A DNA stretch of 64,000 nt from Sporofaciens musculi (GCF_009830285.1 NZ_WUQX01000001.1:1736501-1800500); one strand, 5' to 3'. Positions 18,529-27,441 are shown, counted from the stretch's first letter. A program made the numbers and translations. Notes: generated by a model not told the origin, from the sequence alone.

Positions 18529-18849
18529 CTATTTGCAGCCGCAAGTAAACGTTGCGCACTCTGTCTGGTCACAGTGGCAGGCGCTGCTTCCCTCTACGCT
18601 AATCTTTCCGGCATGGCACTTACATTCATTGTTGTACGTGCAGTCTGTAGCCTTACAGTCAATCGTGCTTGTGGGAGACGCCTCGCCGGTTACGTTGCTG
18701 TAGGAATCGCCTTTGCGCTCCTCAAAGCTGTCGCAGCAGGTCTCCTCGGCACGCTTGGCAGAGTTGCCGCCTACCACGATTCCATCCAAATCACAGTAAA
18801 AATTCTTGTTGTGGGTACATGTCTGTACGGTACATCTTAACTCTGGCAT
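18529..18849 (-). CDS. DUF1540 protein with two Cys-rich repeats
   Basis: A 106-residue protein made of two DUF1540 modules, each with four Cys in the pattern C-x4-C-x(6-8)-C-x-L/H...I-x-V-x-G...C-x-S/T-F. First module about 6-42, second about 65-102. The Cys spacing suggests metal binding, but no function is established. A near-consensus AGGAGGT lies before the ATG. The gene is monocistronic, with a terminator downstream. Confidence 0.88.
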   Translation of the reverse strand: MPELRCTVQTCTHNKNFYCDLDGIVVGGNSAKRAEETCCDSFEERKGDSYSNVTGEASPTSTIDCKATDCTYNNECKCHAGKISVEGSSACHCDQTECATFTCGCK

Positions 18850-18917
18850 AATCTTACCTCCTAATATTCATAGATATCAAGACTTATTATGCCCGTTTTT
18901 TTATTTTTTATAAAAAA

Positions 18918-19784
18918 TTATTTTAGATAATTCTGCGCGTATTCGATAAAAATCTTCATAGCCGGCGACAGATCGCCAGGCGATGCGACAGCTATTCCAA
19001 GCCGGCGAAGCGCGTAAGGCTTCAGAGGGCGCGCCTCAAAGTTCCCTGTTTTCCCCCGAAGAATTAACTCCGGCAGGATGCTGATACCAAGATTGTGCTC
19101 CACCATGGACAGGATCGAATAGTCATTGTGAGAAGTATATTTGATATCTGGTGTCACACCTGCGGTCTTCAAGATCCGATGGACGTCGTTCAGATAAGTA
19201 TAGTCAGACACAACGAAAGCAGAGCTCTCAAATAATTCAATCGGAACCTCATCATATGCGGCAAGAGGATGCCCCTTTGGCATTACCGCAAGCATGGGAT
19301 CGTCATATAGGTGGATAAAATGATAGGAAGCGCTGTTCTGATAGCTGGTAAATGCGATATCCACCTTATGATCCCGAATCCAATCGGAAAGCTCGGCTTC
19401 ATTTCCTTCTGAGATATCAAAATGAATTCCTGGATATTCTTTCCGGAATGTATGAATAATTCCAGGAATCCAGTGGATAGAGCAGCTTGTGTAGGTTCCA
19501 ATCTTCAGCGTTCCTTTTCGCGCTCCCGTCAGAAAAGAAATCTCCTGATTCAAGGCTTCATTGGCGGCAAGGAGATATCTGATGGAGGGAAGAAGCGCAA
19601 CTCCCTCCTTGGTCAGAGATACCCCCTGGTGTCCTTTGTGGAATAAAGGAAACCCCACTTCTTTTTCAAGGGATTTCATCATCTGGGTGATACCCGCTTG
19701 CGTATAACCCAACTCCTCGCCGGCCTTGGTAAAACTGCCAGAATCTACTACTGCAAGGAATACATTCCATTTTCTAAGCCCCAT
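18918..19784 (-). CDS. LysR-family transcriptional regulator
   Basis: A 288-residue LTTR: N-terminal winged helix-turn-helix (about 1-60, GSFTKAGEELGYTQAGITQMMKSLE) and a periplasmic-binding-like effector domain (about 90-288). It lies directly downstream of the NSS symporter gene on the same strand, so it may be co-transcribed with that transporter and could regulate it or the divergent symporter. The inducer is not identifiable. Confidence 0.92.
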   Translation of the reverse strand: MGLRKWNVFLAVVDSGSFTKAGEELGYTQAGITQMMKSLEKEVGFPLFHKGHQGVSLTKEGVALLPSIRYLLAANEALNQEISFLTGARKGTLKIGTYTSCSIHWIPGIIHTFRKEYPGIHFDISEGNEAELSDWIRDHKVDIAFTSYQNSASYHFIHLYDDPMLAVMPKGHPLAAYDEVPIELFESSAFVVSDYTYLNDVHRILKTAGVTPDIKYTSHNDYSILSMVEHNLGISILPELILRGKTGNFEARPLKPYALRRLGIAVASPGDLSPAMKIFIEYAQNYLK

Positions 19785-19829
19785 GGCTTTTATTCCCTTC
19801 TAAATTAAAATATCTTGAAAAACCTTAAA

Positions 19830-21185
19830 TTACAGCTTGAATAATCCAAGGCCGCTTGCCACAGAGCTTATAAGAATGATAAACAGGAAAAGGGGCGCCA
19901 CCCATTTAATCATTATGTTAAACATTCCTTCTGACCTAAAGGTTCCGTCTGTTTCCTTTACCTCATCAGCAATAGCCTTCGGTTTGATGACAAAGCCTAC
20001 AAAAATACAGGTAAAGAGAGCCACAATCGGCATCAGTACGCTGTTGCTTGCAAAATCCATAATATCAAGGACGGACATTCCGTTCCAGCTTATGAAGCTT
20101 AAAGAACCGAAGCCCAGAGAGGAGGGAATTCCCATAATCAGCGCCAGTATAGCTACAAAAATACCTGTAAACCGACGTTTCCATCCGAATTTGTCCATGA
20201 ATACGGAAACAATGGTTTCCATCAGAGAGATTGCGGATGTCAGAGCGGCAAAGAAAACCAGCATGAAGAAGATGGTTCCAATCACTCCTCCAAATTTCAT
20301 GCTTGCAAATACTTTCGGTAGAGTCATAAACATAAGCCCTGGTCCGGCATTCAGCGCAGAACGGTCGCCGCCGGAGAATGCAAATACTGCCGGAATAATC
20401 ATCAGTCCGGCCAGGAATGCAATCCCTGTGTCGAACAACTCAATCTGGCGGACAGAGCTTTCCAGACTGTCGCTTTTCTTCATATAAGAACCATAAGTAA
20501 TCATAATACCCATGGCCAGTGACATGGAATAAAAAAGCTGTCCCATTGCCGCCAGGATGGTCTTTATGGACACATCCGCCATATGAGGCTTAATGTAGTA
20601 TATCAGCCCTTCCATAGAACCCTTAAGCGTCAGCCCGTACACGGAAATGATTATGGTAAGCATTACAAGAATAGGCATCATGATCTTGCTGACCTTCTCG
20701 ATTCCTTTTTCCACACCGCATAAAACTACAACGGCCGTAAGGGCCAAAAAGAGAAAGAACCATCCAATGGGTTCACCCGTACCGCTAATAAAGTCTGTAA
20801 AATAGGTGTCGCTGGCTGACTCCTTAACGCCTCCTGTGACGAATACGGTAAAATACTTCACCACCCATCCCCCGATTACGGAATAGTACGGGAAGATGAT
20901 AACTGGAACGATGACTGCAAGAATCCCCAAAAAGTTGAAACGTTTGTCCAATGACTGGAATGCGCCGATGGCGCTTAAACCCGTCTTTCTCCCCAATGCA
21001 ATCTCTGCAATCATCAGCGTAAAACCAAAGGTGACTGCAAGGATTAGATAAATCAGAAGGAACGTGCCTCCGCCGTACTGGGCGGCAAGGTAGGGAAACC
21101 TCCAGATATTGCCAAGCCCGACTGCGGAACCTGCGGCGGCAAGAACGAATCCAAGCTTGTTAGAAAAATTACTTCTGTCTTTCAT
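19830..21185 (-). CDS. Sodium-dependent transporter, NSS/SNF family
   Basis: A 451-residue membrane protein of the neurotransmitter:sodium symporter family, with the conserved helix-1 motif GNIWRFPY (25-32), the GSAVGLGN sodium-site region and about eleven hydrophobic helices, the short form typical of prokaryotic amino-acid symporters such as MhsT. It likely imports a hydrophobic or aromatic amino acid with Na+. GAGGAGG precedes the ATG. It is divergent from the DAACS symporter across a 238-bp region. Confidence 0.92.
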   Translation of the reverse strand: MKDRSNFSNKLGFVLAAAGSAVGLGNIWRFPYLAAQYGGGTFLLIYLILAVTFGFTLMIAEIALGRKTGLSAIGAFQSLDKRFNFLGILAVIVPVIIFPYYSVIGGWVVKYFTVFVTGGVKESASDTYFTDFISGTGEPIGWFFLFLALTAVVVLCGVEKGIEKVSKIMMPILVMLTIIISVYGLTLKGSMEGLIYYIKPHMADVSIKTILAAMGQLFYSMSLAMGIMITYGSYMKKSDSLESSVRQIELFDTGIAFLAGLMIIPAVFAFSGGDRSALNAGPGLMFMTLPKVFASMKFGGVIGTIFFMLVFFAALTSAISLMETIVSVFMDKFGWKRRFTGIFVAILALIMGIPSSLGFGSLSFISWNGMSVLDIMDFASNSVLMPIVALFTCIFVGFVIKPKAIADEVKETDGTFRSEGMFNIMIKWVAPLFLFIILISSVASGLGLFKL

Positions 21186-21326
21186 ATTAACCTCCTCAAT
21201 TCATGTTTCATTCCAAAAACAGATTATGCTCTATTATTACATGAACGGACAATATTTTCAAGAATATTTTTTAAGCAGGAAAAATAACATTTAACACAGA
21301 AAAAACCACGTTTTAAGCAGAAACTG

Positions 21327-21354
21327 TTGATTCTTTTTCTAAAAAAGGTAAAAT
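21327..21354 (+). promoter_or_regulatory. Probable promoter of the DAACS symporter gene
   Basis: TTGATT (21327-21332), a 16-nt spacer and TAAAAT (21349-21354) in the divergent intergenic region. On the opposite strand a CATAAT with an upstream TTGTCC 18 nt away may serve the NSS gene. Confidence 0.5.
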
Positions 21355-21423
21355 ATCCTCATATTATATATGAGATGGCCATCTTGGAATGTAGTGAAAA
21401 AATAGAAGAGCGAGGGATAACAA

Positions 21424-22677
21424 ATGGAAGAAAAGAAAAAGGGATTTTCGATATCTCTTACGACGCAGATTCTGCTTGCAACGGTTGGCGGTATTCTGTT
21501 TGGTACGTTTATCGGACCGTGGGCGGCGAATTTAAAGTTTATCGGCGATATTTTTATTCGGCTAATCCAGATGTCCGTGGTACTTCTGGTTATGTCTGCG
21601 GTAGCGGCGGCGGTAGGAAGCGGCGACGGACAGGACGTAGGAAAGATGGGTTTCCACACATTTAAGTGGATTATCGCATTTACCATAGTTTCAGCAGGGT
21701 TCGGTGTGGCGTTATCCATGCTGTTTAAGCCAGGCGTGGGGATTGAGATTGCAAGCGCAGAGGATGTGGCAAATGCGGCGGTAGAATCATCCTCCCTTCA
21801 GGAAACGCTGTTAGGCTTTGTGCCCACCAATATTATCGGCTCCATGGCAGAGAGCGCAATGGTGCCCTGTATCGTGTTTTCACTGTTCTTTGGTGTGGCA
21901 ATGGGCGCGTATACGAAGCAGAGTGGGAACCGCAACATGGTAGAGTGGGTGACAGGTCTTAATACGATTATCACCAACATTATTAAGACGGTTATGCATA
22001 TTGCGCCAATCGGTATCTTTTGTCTGCTGGCAAATGTGGCCGGCTCTACGGGCCTTAAGGTTATTATTCCGATGATGAAGTTCTTAGGAGTGCTTTTGAT
22101 TGGCGATGCAATTCAGTTTATGCTGTTCGGTCCCTTTACGGCGGCAATGTGTAAGGTGAATCCTGCTAAAATGCCGAAGAAATTCGCTAAGATGTCCATC
22201 ATGGCCGTGACCACAACCTCAGGAGCCATCTGCCTTCCCACAAAGATGGAGGATGCCGTAACCAAATTCGGTATCAGCCGTAAGGTTGCAGATTTTACTG
22301 GACCGATTACCATGTCCATGAATAGCTGCGGGGCTGCACAATGCTATGTGGCGGCAATCTTCTTCATGGCACAGTCTACAGGAATCCAGATGACGGTGTA
22401 CCAGATGGGAATGGCAATTCTGTTGTCCTGTCTAATGTGTATGGGAACCATCTCTGTACCTGGCGGTTCTGTAATCGTCTATACGTTCCTGGCGTCTTCA
22501 CTTGGACTGCCCCTTGAGAGCATCGCGGTATTAATCGGTATTGACTGGTTTGCCGGAATGTTCCGTACACTGATGAATGTAGATGTGGACGTTATGGTTG
22601 GTATGCTTGTTGCAAGCAAGCTTGGCGAGCTTGACCGTGACGTATACAATGAGAAGAAGGAAGTCTCATATAATTAA
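21424..22677 (+). CDS. Dicarboxylate/amino acid:cation symporter (DAACS, PF00375)
   Basis: A 417-residue GltP/DctA-type symporter with about eight membrane helices and two re-entrant hairpins. The usual Ser-rich hairpin motif is replaced by VTTTSGAICLP, and the usual NMxGD motif by NVDVD (TLMNVDVDVMVG), so the binding site departs from that of glutamate transporters. It probably couples uptake of a small carboxylate or amino acid to cation flow. It is followed by a strong terminator, then the LytS/LytTR pair. Confidence 0.88.
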   Translation: MEEKKKGFSISLTTQILLATVGGILFGTFIGPWAANLKFIGDIFIRLIQMSVVLLVMSAVAAAVGSGDGQDVGKMGFHTFKWIIAFTIVSAGFGVALSMLFKPGVGIEIASAEDVANAAVESSSLQETLLGFVPTNIIGSMAESAMVPCIVFSLFFGVAMGAYTKQSGNRNMVEWVTGLNTIITNIIKTVMHIAPIGIFCLLANVAGSTGLKVIIPMMKFLGVLLIGDAIQFMLFGPFTAAMCKVNPAKMPKKFAKMSIMAVTTTSGAICLPTKMEDAVTKFGISRKVADFTGPITMSMNSCGAAQCYVAAIFFMAQSTGIQMTVYQMGMAILLSCLMCMGTISVPGGSVIVYTFLASSLGLPLESIAVLIGIDWFAGMFRTLMNVDVDVMVGMLVASKLGELDRDVYNEKKEVSYN

Positions 22678-22738
22678 TTAAGGTTTCAAATCACTATTTG
22701 AACATACATATCTCTTTTAAGGAGCCAAAGGGCTTCGG

Positions 22739-22782
22739 AGAACCTCTGGGTATTGAAGGATATAGCCAGAGGTTCTTTTTTT
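22739..22782 (+). terminator. Strong rho-independent terminator
   Basis: AGAACCTCTGG (22739-22749) pairs perfectly with CCAGAGGTTCT (22766-22776), followed by seven T. Confidence 0.92.
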
Positions 22783-22875
22783 GTAAAATATAGCTTAATA
22801 TGGATTTTTGTTCATGTACAATGTCTTCTCCTAAGAGATTATATGCTGGACATTGTGACAGAGTTCGTGATAGAT

Positions 22876-22929
22876 TATACCCAAAGGGCACACCGTAATA
22901 CAAGGTATACCCAAAGGGCACACCGTAAT
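22876..22929. repeat. Tandem 24-nt repeat with period 30
   Basis: Two exact copies of a 24-nt unit, TATACCCAAAGGGCACACCG plus TAAT, start at 22876 and 22906, directly upstream of the LytS gene. The second overlaps a GGTATACC palindrome. The core CCCAAAGGGCACACC also occurs, inverted, at about 11952. Confidence 0.85.
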
Positions 22930-22958
22930 GCATAAGATGAATAGTAAGGAGGGAGAAC

Positions 22959-24656
22959 ATGCAGGGAGACAGGCTGGTATTTGAATTGATTTTAAATATT
23001 GCCCTTCTGGTGCTGATTGCAAATCTGATATCCAAATTCAGGCTGATTCAGAAGCTCATTTTGCAGGAGAATAGAAGCCTTAAAAGCCAGGCGTTTCTGT
23101 CAGTGGTTTTTGGCGGGATGGTGGTTCTGTCAACGTATACAGGAATTGATATTGGCTCATACAGTCTAAATACACGGGTAATTGGTGCTATGGCGGCAGG
23201 ACTTTTGGGCGGACCCATTGTGGGGCTGTATGCATCTTTGATTGGAGCCATCTATGTATACCTGTTTTCTGCTCATCAGGCATTTGCCATGGCGTCCGCA
23301 TTTTCCACGATGATGTTTGGACTTTTAGGAGGCGGCTTCTACCCCTATTTTCAGCGAGGCAAATGGAAATACCAGGACTTGTTTTTGCTGACCTGTTTTG
23401 CCGAGGTGTGCGACATGGTGTGCCTCCTTCGGTTTACCGTTCCGGTGGAGATGGCGTTAAATACAATACTGGAGATTTCGCTGCCCATGATTCTTTTGAA
23501 TGCCAGCGGAATCCTAATCTTTATTTCCAGCTTTAATCATATGTTTATCCAGCAGGACATCGAGCGGAGCCGCCAGCTTCAGCAGGCTTCAGGACTTGTG
23601 CGAAAATGTCTGCCCCTGCTGGTGAAAGGCCTTGAGGATTGTGACAACATGGAGAGGTTTGCCAAAACCATATTGGAGGAGACGGACTGGGCGGGGGTGG
23701 TTATCACCAGCAGAAGCCAGATTATTGCATGTGGGCAGAAGGAGATCGACAAGAACTTTCAGATAGGGGAGAAGATACCGGATATCGGGGTGCGGGTCAT
23801 GGAAACAGGAAGGATGGAAACCATGTCCCAGGTGCCTTTGTCGAGTCCCTGGTATGAGTGGATGAAGGAGTATTCTTTAGTTGCGGCGCCTTTTATGATA
23901 CGGGACCAGGCGGCAGGGTGTCTTATTGTGTGGGTGAAGAAACAGTGGGTGTTCCGTAAAAGTGAGTTAGAGCTTCACCAGCATCTGGTGGACTTAAGCT
24001 CCTATCAGCTTGCCCTCTCTGAGCTTGAACGTCAGAAGGATATGCGTCAAAAGGCGGAGTTTAAGGCATTGCAGTTCCAGGTAAACCCCCATTTTCTATT
24101 CAATGCACTGAATACGGTTTCCTGTGTTTGTCGGGAGAATCCTATACGGGCAAGAGAGCTTTTAATTATTCTTGCCAATTATTTTCGGTATAACTTGAAC
24201 AGCGAGGCGTATATGGTTCCCTTTGAGAAGGAAATGGAGCATGTGCGGGACTATCTTGAGCTTGAGAAGGCAAGATTTGAGGAGAAGTTAATCATCACTT
24301 ACGATGTTCCAAAAGATTTGGAGCTTGAGATTCCCACCTTGATTCTTCAGCCTATTGTGGAAAATGCTGTGCGCTATGGAATCAACCGAGAGGGAAAGCG
24401 GATCGTGACGATTTGTGCAAGGGAAGAACCAAAGGGATGCAAGGTATGCATCTGTGATGAAGGAAAAGGTATGCCAGAGGAGGTACTAAAGAAGCTGAAA
24501 AGCGGAGAGTCCATTGGGAACAGCGTGGGGCTTAGCAATGTGCACAAGCGGATGAAGAGTATCTATGGGGAGGAGAACGGGCTTCATATCACAAGCTCAA
24601 AAGAGGGAACTTGCGTTAAGCTGTGCTTTGGGGCTGAGTCCCTACGCAGGCTTTAG
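22959..24656 (+). CDS. LytS-family sensor histidine kinase
   Basis: A 565-residue membrane kinase with a 5TMR-LYT sensor (about 1-195, five to six helices), a GAF-like segment (about 220-360), a His_kinase domain with phosphoacceptor His378 in QVNPHFLFNALNTVS, and an HATPase domain (NAVRYG; GVGLSNVHKRM). LytS/BtsS/YpdA relatives sense pyruvate or membrane state. AAGGAGGG precedes the ATG. It forms an operon with the LytTR regulator. No lrgAB or pftAB genes are adjacent; the nearest transporter is the DAACS symporter upstream, which may be its target. Confidence 0.92.
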   Translation: MQGDRLVFELILNIALLVLIANLISKFRLIQKLILQENRSLKSQAFLSVVFGGMVVLSTYTGIDIGSYSLNTRVIGAMAAGLLGGPIVGLYASLIGAIYVYLFSAHQAFAMASAFSTMMFGLLGGGFYPYFQRGKWKYQDLFLLTCFAEVCDMVCLLRFTVPVEMALNTILEISLPMILLNASGILIFISSFNHMFIQQDIERSRQLQQASGLVRKCLPLLVKGLEDCDNMERFAKTILEETDWAGVVITSRSQIIACGQKEIDKNFQIGEKIPDIGVRVMETGRMETMSQVPLSSPWYEWMKEYSLVAAPFMIRDQAAGCLIVWVKKQWVFRKSELELHQHLVDLSSYQLALSELERQKDMRQKAEFKALQFQVNPHFLFNALNTVSCVCRENPIRARELLIILANYFRYNLNSEAYMVPFEKEMEHVRDYLELEKARFEEKLIITYDVPKDLELEIPTLILQPIVENAVRYGINREGKRIVTICAREEPKGCKVCICDEGKGMPEEVLKKLKSGESIGNSVGLSNVHKRMKSIYGEENGLHITSSKEGTCVKLCFGAESLRRL

Positions 24657-24696
24657 AAGGGGATATCCGTAGTTTACAAAAATGGAGGATGGGAAA

Positions 24697-25410
24697 ATGA
24701 GAATCGCAGTAATCGATGACGAGAGGCCGGCAAGAAGTGAATTGAAGCATCAGTTATGGGAGCTGCTTAAAGATGCGCAGATTGACGAGGGAGAGAGCGG
24801 AGCACAGGCTCTTGAAATGGCGGGGGAGGTGTGCTATGATTTATTTTTCCTCGATATCAATCTGGGAGATATTAACGGGACGGTTCTTGTAAACGCACTT
24901 AAAAATATGCAGCCGGCTATGAAAATTGTGTTTGTGACAGCCTATTCGGAGTATGCTGTGAAGGCTTTTGAGCTTGAGGTAGAGGATTATATCATGAAGC
25001 CCTTTGATAAGAAACGCTTGGAAAAGATGCTGAAAAAATGTAAAATAACGAAGAAGGCGGAGAAGGGGACGGACAGCGTAAGACGGATTGCAATCAATAC
25101 AGAGGGGAAGACGATTTTTAAAGAGGTGGGGGATATTGTATATATAGAGACCTATAACAGAGGATGTATGATTCATACAGTGGAAAATGATTACTTTGAA
25201 GGAAAGACCATAGGAGAGTTCGAGAAGAAACTGGGGGACATGGGATTTTTTCGGAGTCAAAAAAGTTTTCTCGTTAATCTCAATAAGGTGAAGGAGTTAT
25301 TTTTGTGGAAGAATAACAGCTTTGCCATTAAGATGGAGGGATATGAGAAGGAGATTCTTCCTGTGGGGAGAGAGAAGATTAAGGTTCTGCGCCAGTTGCT
25401 TGGGGGCTGA
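24697..25410 (+). CDS. LytTR-family response regulator
   Basis: A 237-residue regulator: receiver (about 1-118) with Asp53 in LFFLDINLGD and a conserved Lys in MKPFDK, then a LytTR DNA-binding domain (about 135-235). The ATG at 24682 is part of the Shine-Dalgarno (ATGGAGGATGGG), so the start is taken 15 nt later, 8 nt from GGAGG. It lies 40 nt after the kinase. LytTR proteins bind imperfect direct repeats; the tandem repeats at 22876-22929 are possible sites. Confidence 0.92.
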   Translation: MRIAVIDDERPARSELKHQLWELLKDAQIDEGESGAQALEMAGEVCYDLFFLDINLGDINGTVLVNALKNMQPAMKIVFVTAYSEYAVKAFELEVEDYIMKPFDKKRLEKMLKKCKITKKAEKGTDSVRRIAINTEGKTIFKEVGDIVYIETYNRGCMIHTVENDYFEGKTIGEFEKKLGDMGFFRSQKSFLVNLNKVKELFLWKNNSFAIKMEGYEKEILPVGREKIKVLRQLLGG

Positions 25411-25465
25411 TGAAGTCAAATATTTTGAAGCCATGTTGTCAGATTGCATTAGATGAAATATTAAG

Positions 25466-25609
25466 GTAACAGTTCAGCCTGCAACCGCGCACTTGCTGCG
25501 CGGTTAGCAGCCAATGAATTGGAGCAGCTGGGAATCCGCCTCTTTGCCGCAGGCAAACTTTAAAATGGGCGGATTCCGTAACAGTGAAGCCGGAAGGCTG
25601 AACTGTTAC
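25466..25609. mobile_element. MITE copy 1 (144 bp) with 8-bp target duplication
   Basis: Terminal inverted repeats GTAACAGTTCAGCCT (25466-25480) and AGGCTGAACTGTTAC (25595-25609) are perfect over 15 bp. The element is flanked by direct repeats ATATTAAG (25458-25465 and 25610-25617). It is identical over all 144 bp to the copy at 30126-30269. Internal hairpins: AACCGCGC/GCGCGGTT (25483-25490/25498-25505), GGAATCCGCC/GGCGGATTCC (25531-25540/25568-25577) and TTTGCC/GGCAAA. It has no coding capacity. GTAA ends with an 8-bp duplication fit IS66-family mobilisation, which is an inference. Confidence 0.93.
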
Positions 25610-25638
25610 ATATTAAGACGAAAATGAGAAAACAGCTA

Positions 25639-25667
25639 TTGACATCACAGGTCACATATGCTAAATT
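25639..25667 (+). promoter_or_regulatory. Promoter of the infC operon
   Basis: TTGACA (25639-25644), a 17-nt spacer and TAAATT (25662-25667). It leaves a leader of about 210 nt before infC. Confidence 0.7.
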
Positions 25668-25673
25668 ATTATA

Positions 25674-25882
25674 TGCGTGAAGCAAAAAAGAAAGTAGAGT
25701 ATCCACTCTCACCATAGCACAATCGGGTGACTATTGGTTTGATATTGAGTATTAGGGGCATGATTGGTGACATTATGTGATAATGTCAGGAAGTTAAGCC
25801 TGTTATACAGATATGTTAAGTGGATAGTCTGAATGCTGTTCACTTATTTTTATTTATATTTTTATGATGGGGGTGCAAGACA
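25674..25882 (+). promoter_or_regulatory. infC operon leader, possible L20/IF3 control region
   Basis: A 5' leader of about 210 nt with complementary segments: ATCCAC near 25698 with GTGGAT near 25820, and AAGTG...CACTT near 25818-25847 before a U-rich run. This resembles the regulated leaders of infC-rpmI-rplT operons in Firmicutes, where L20 promotes termination. Homology to the known L20 leader could not be checked. Confidence 0.5.
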
Positions 25883-26389
25883 ATTAGCGATTTAATGATT
25901 AACGGGCAGATCAGAGACAAGGAAGTAAGATTAATTGGAGAAGATGGAGAGCAGAAAGGAATCATGCCGATTAAGGAGGCAATGAGACTGGCTCAGGAAG
26001 CAGAATTAGATCTTGTGAAGATCGCTCCAAAGGCTCAGCCGCCGGTGTGCAAGATTATCGATTACGGTAAGTACAGATACGAGCTTGCAAGAAAAGAAAA
26101 AGAGGCGAAGAAGAAGCAGAAGACCGTTGAAGTGAAGGAAGTGCGTCTTTCACCCAATATTGACACCAATGATTTAAACACCAAGGTCAACAACGCGAAG
26201 AAGTTTATCAGCAAGGGCAATAAAGTAAAGATAACCCTGCGTTTCAGAGGCCGCGAGATGGCACATGTACAGCAGAGCAAGCATATTCTGGACGATTTTG
26301 CAGAGCTTTTGAAGGATATTGCCGTCGTGGAGAAACAGCCGAAGCTGGAAGGCCGAAGCATGAGTATGGTTTTAACTGAAAAACGTTAA
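25883..26389 (+). CDS. infC: Translation initiation factor IF-3, AUU start
   Basis: A 168-residue factor that binds the 30S subunit and controls start-codon fidelity: N-domain (about 1-80, [19 protein letters not shown]-type region) and C-domain ([15 protein letters not shown]). The first ATG lies at 25895, but alignment with Bacillus IF-3 (M-I-S-K-D-L-I-I-N) extends four codons upstream to ATT-AGC-GAT-TTA, and GGGGGTG lies 7 nt before that ATT. Start AUU is known for infC of E. coli and Geobacillus, where IF-3 discriminates against it and so represses its own synthesis. Confidence 0.93.
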   Translation: MSDLMINGQIRDKEVRLIGEDGEQKGIMPIKEAMRLAQEAELDLVKIAPKAQPPVCKIIDYGKYRYELARKEKEAKKKQKTVEVKEVRLSPNIDTNDLNTKVNNAKKFISKGNKVKITLRFRGREMAHVQQSKHILDDFAELLKDIAVVEKQPKLEGRSMSMVLTEKR

Positions 26390-26421
26390 AAATATATTTA
26401 CAAATCAAGGAGGAAATAATC

Positions 26422-26619
26422 ATGCCAAAGATCAAGACAAATAGAGCAGCTGCAAAGCGCTTCAAAAAGACAGGTACAGGAAAGTTAAAAAGAAATAAAG
26501 CGTATAAGAGCCATATCTTAACTAAGAAGTCTGCAAAGAGAAAGCGGAATCTTAGGAAATCAATCATTACTGATGAAACAAATGTAAAGAACATGAAGAA
26601 GGTATTACCGTATCTGTAA
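26422..26619 (+). CDS. rpmI: 50S ribosomal protein L35
   Basis: A 65-residue highly basic protein beginning [20 protein letters not shown], the family hallmark, with the C-terminal MKKVLPYL. It is an assembly component of the large subunit. AAGGAGGAAA precedes the ATG. Second gene of the infC-rpmI-rplT operon. Confidence 0.98.
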   Translation: MPKIKTNRAAAKRFKKTGTGKLKRNKAYKSHILTKKSAKRKRNLRKSIITDETNVKNMKKVLPYL

Positions 26620-26655
26620 GAGAGCGGAGTAAAGTATTGAAGGAGGAAACAAGAC

Positions 26656-27012
26656 ATGGCAAGAATTAAAGGCGGAATGAACGCTAGAAAGAAGCATAAC
26701 AGAGTTTTAAAATTAGCGAAAGGATACAGGGGAGCTCGTTCTAAGCAGTACAGAGTGGCAAAGCAGTCTGTTATGAGAGCTCTCACATCTTCTTATGCAG
26801 GAAGAAAGCAGCGTAAGCGTCAGATGCGTCAGTTATGGATTGCGCGTATCAACGCGGCTGCAAGACTGAACGGATTATCCTACAGCAAGTTTATGCACGG
26901 GCTGAAGCTTGCGAATGTGGATATGAACAGAAAGATGCTGGCAGAGATGGCAGTAAATGACGCGGCTGGATTTGCAGCATTGGCAGAGGCAGCTAAGGCG
27001 AAGCTGGCTTAA
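26656..27012 (+). CDS. rplT: 50S ribosomal protein L20
   Basis: A 118-residue basic protein starting [20 protein letters not shown], an early-assembly 23S rRNA binder and, in Firmicutes, the usual autogenous repressor of this operon. AAGGAGGAAAC precedes the ATG. It ends the operon; the Trp T-box promoter begins 27 nt later. Confidence 0.98.
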   Translation: MARIKGGMNARKKHNRVLKLAKGYRGARSKQYRVAKQSVMRALTSSYAGRKQRKRQMRQLWIARINAAARLNGLSYSKFMHGLKLANVDMNRKMLAEMAVNDAAGFAALAEAAKAKLA

Positions 27013-27038
27013 GCTGATTTAGATTTTGAAAATATTTC

Positions 27039-27067
27039 TTGACATCGGCGGTCTGCCGTGATAAAAT
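27039..27067 (+). promoter_or_regulatory. Promoter of the Trp T-box transcript
   Basis: TTGACA (27039-27044), a 17-nt spacer and TAAAAT (27062-27067). Confidence 0.8.
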
Positions 27068-27073
27068 TTTATT

Positions 27074-27320
27074 AAACCGATGAGGAAGAGTGAGTACTGT
27101 TAGATATCTGCTTTACAGAGAGCCGCGGATGGTGGGATGCGGTAAGTCAGAGCTGTCAGGAATGGGCTTCCGAGGGCGAGCTGAAGTGTCCGAAGGGATG
27201 GCAGTAAGCAAGCCGGAGAGGGTACTCCGTTAAAAAAGTACGCGTATGATGGTACGCATGAGAGGGTATATGAGGTTCGTATACCAAGCCGGGTGGCACC
27301 GCAGGAGTTGATGATTATTA
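27074..27320 (+). promoter_or_regulatory. T-box riboswitch, tryptophan specifier
   Basis: The T-box GGGTGGCACCGC (27291-27302), the stem I distal element ACAGAGAGCC...GGTGGGATG and a specifier segment TGG-GCTTCC-GAG (27163-27174) are visible. TGG is the tryptophan codon, and its 6-nt distance to GAG equals that in the Thr T-box at 13309. It should switch on trpB2 and the downstream hydrolase when tRNA-Trp is uncharged. Confidence 0.92.
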
Positions 27321-27322
27321 CT

Positions 27323-27368
27323 CTTGTCCCAGCAATCATTTATTGTGTGGGATAAGGGTATTTTTTTA
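27323..27368 (+). terminator. T-box-controlled terminator before trpB2
   Basis: CTTGTCCCA (27323-27331) pairs with TGGGATAAG (27348-27356, one G-U), followed by GGTATTTTTTTATTTT. Confidence 0.85.
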
Positions 27369-27441
27369 TTTTCAATTTAGTTGTAAAACAGGAAGATACG
27401 ATATCCCGCGAAGCTTCAAAGAGTGAAAGGAGAACGAAACT

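Noticed and set aside
18444-18840. Forward ORF opposite the DUF1540 gene
   Set aside because: Cys/Ala-rich antisense frame; the reverse gene has an AGGAGGT site and conserved Cys pattern.
19837-20487. 216-codon forward ORF inside the NSS transporter gene
   Set aside because: Antisense of membrane helices; no start signals.
22876-22929. Two repeat units 30 bp apart considered as a mini-CRISPR array
   Set aside because: Only two units with a 6-nt gap, no spacers of CRISPR length, no cas genes.
26244-26786. 180-codon reverse ORF across infC, rpmI and rplT
   Set aside because: Antisense of Lys-rich ribosomal proteins yields Phe/Leu-rich nonsense.
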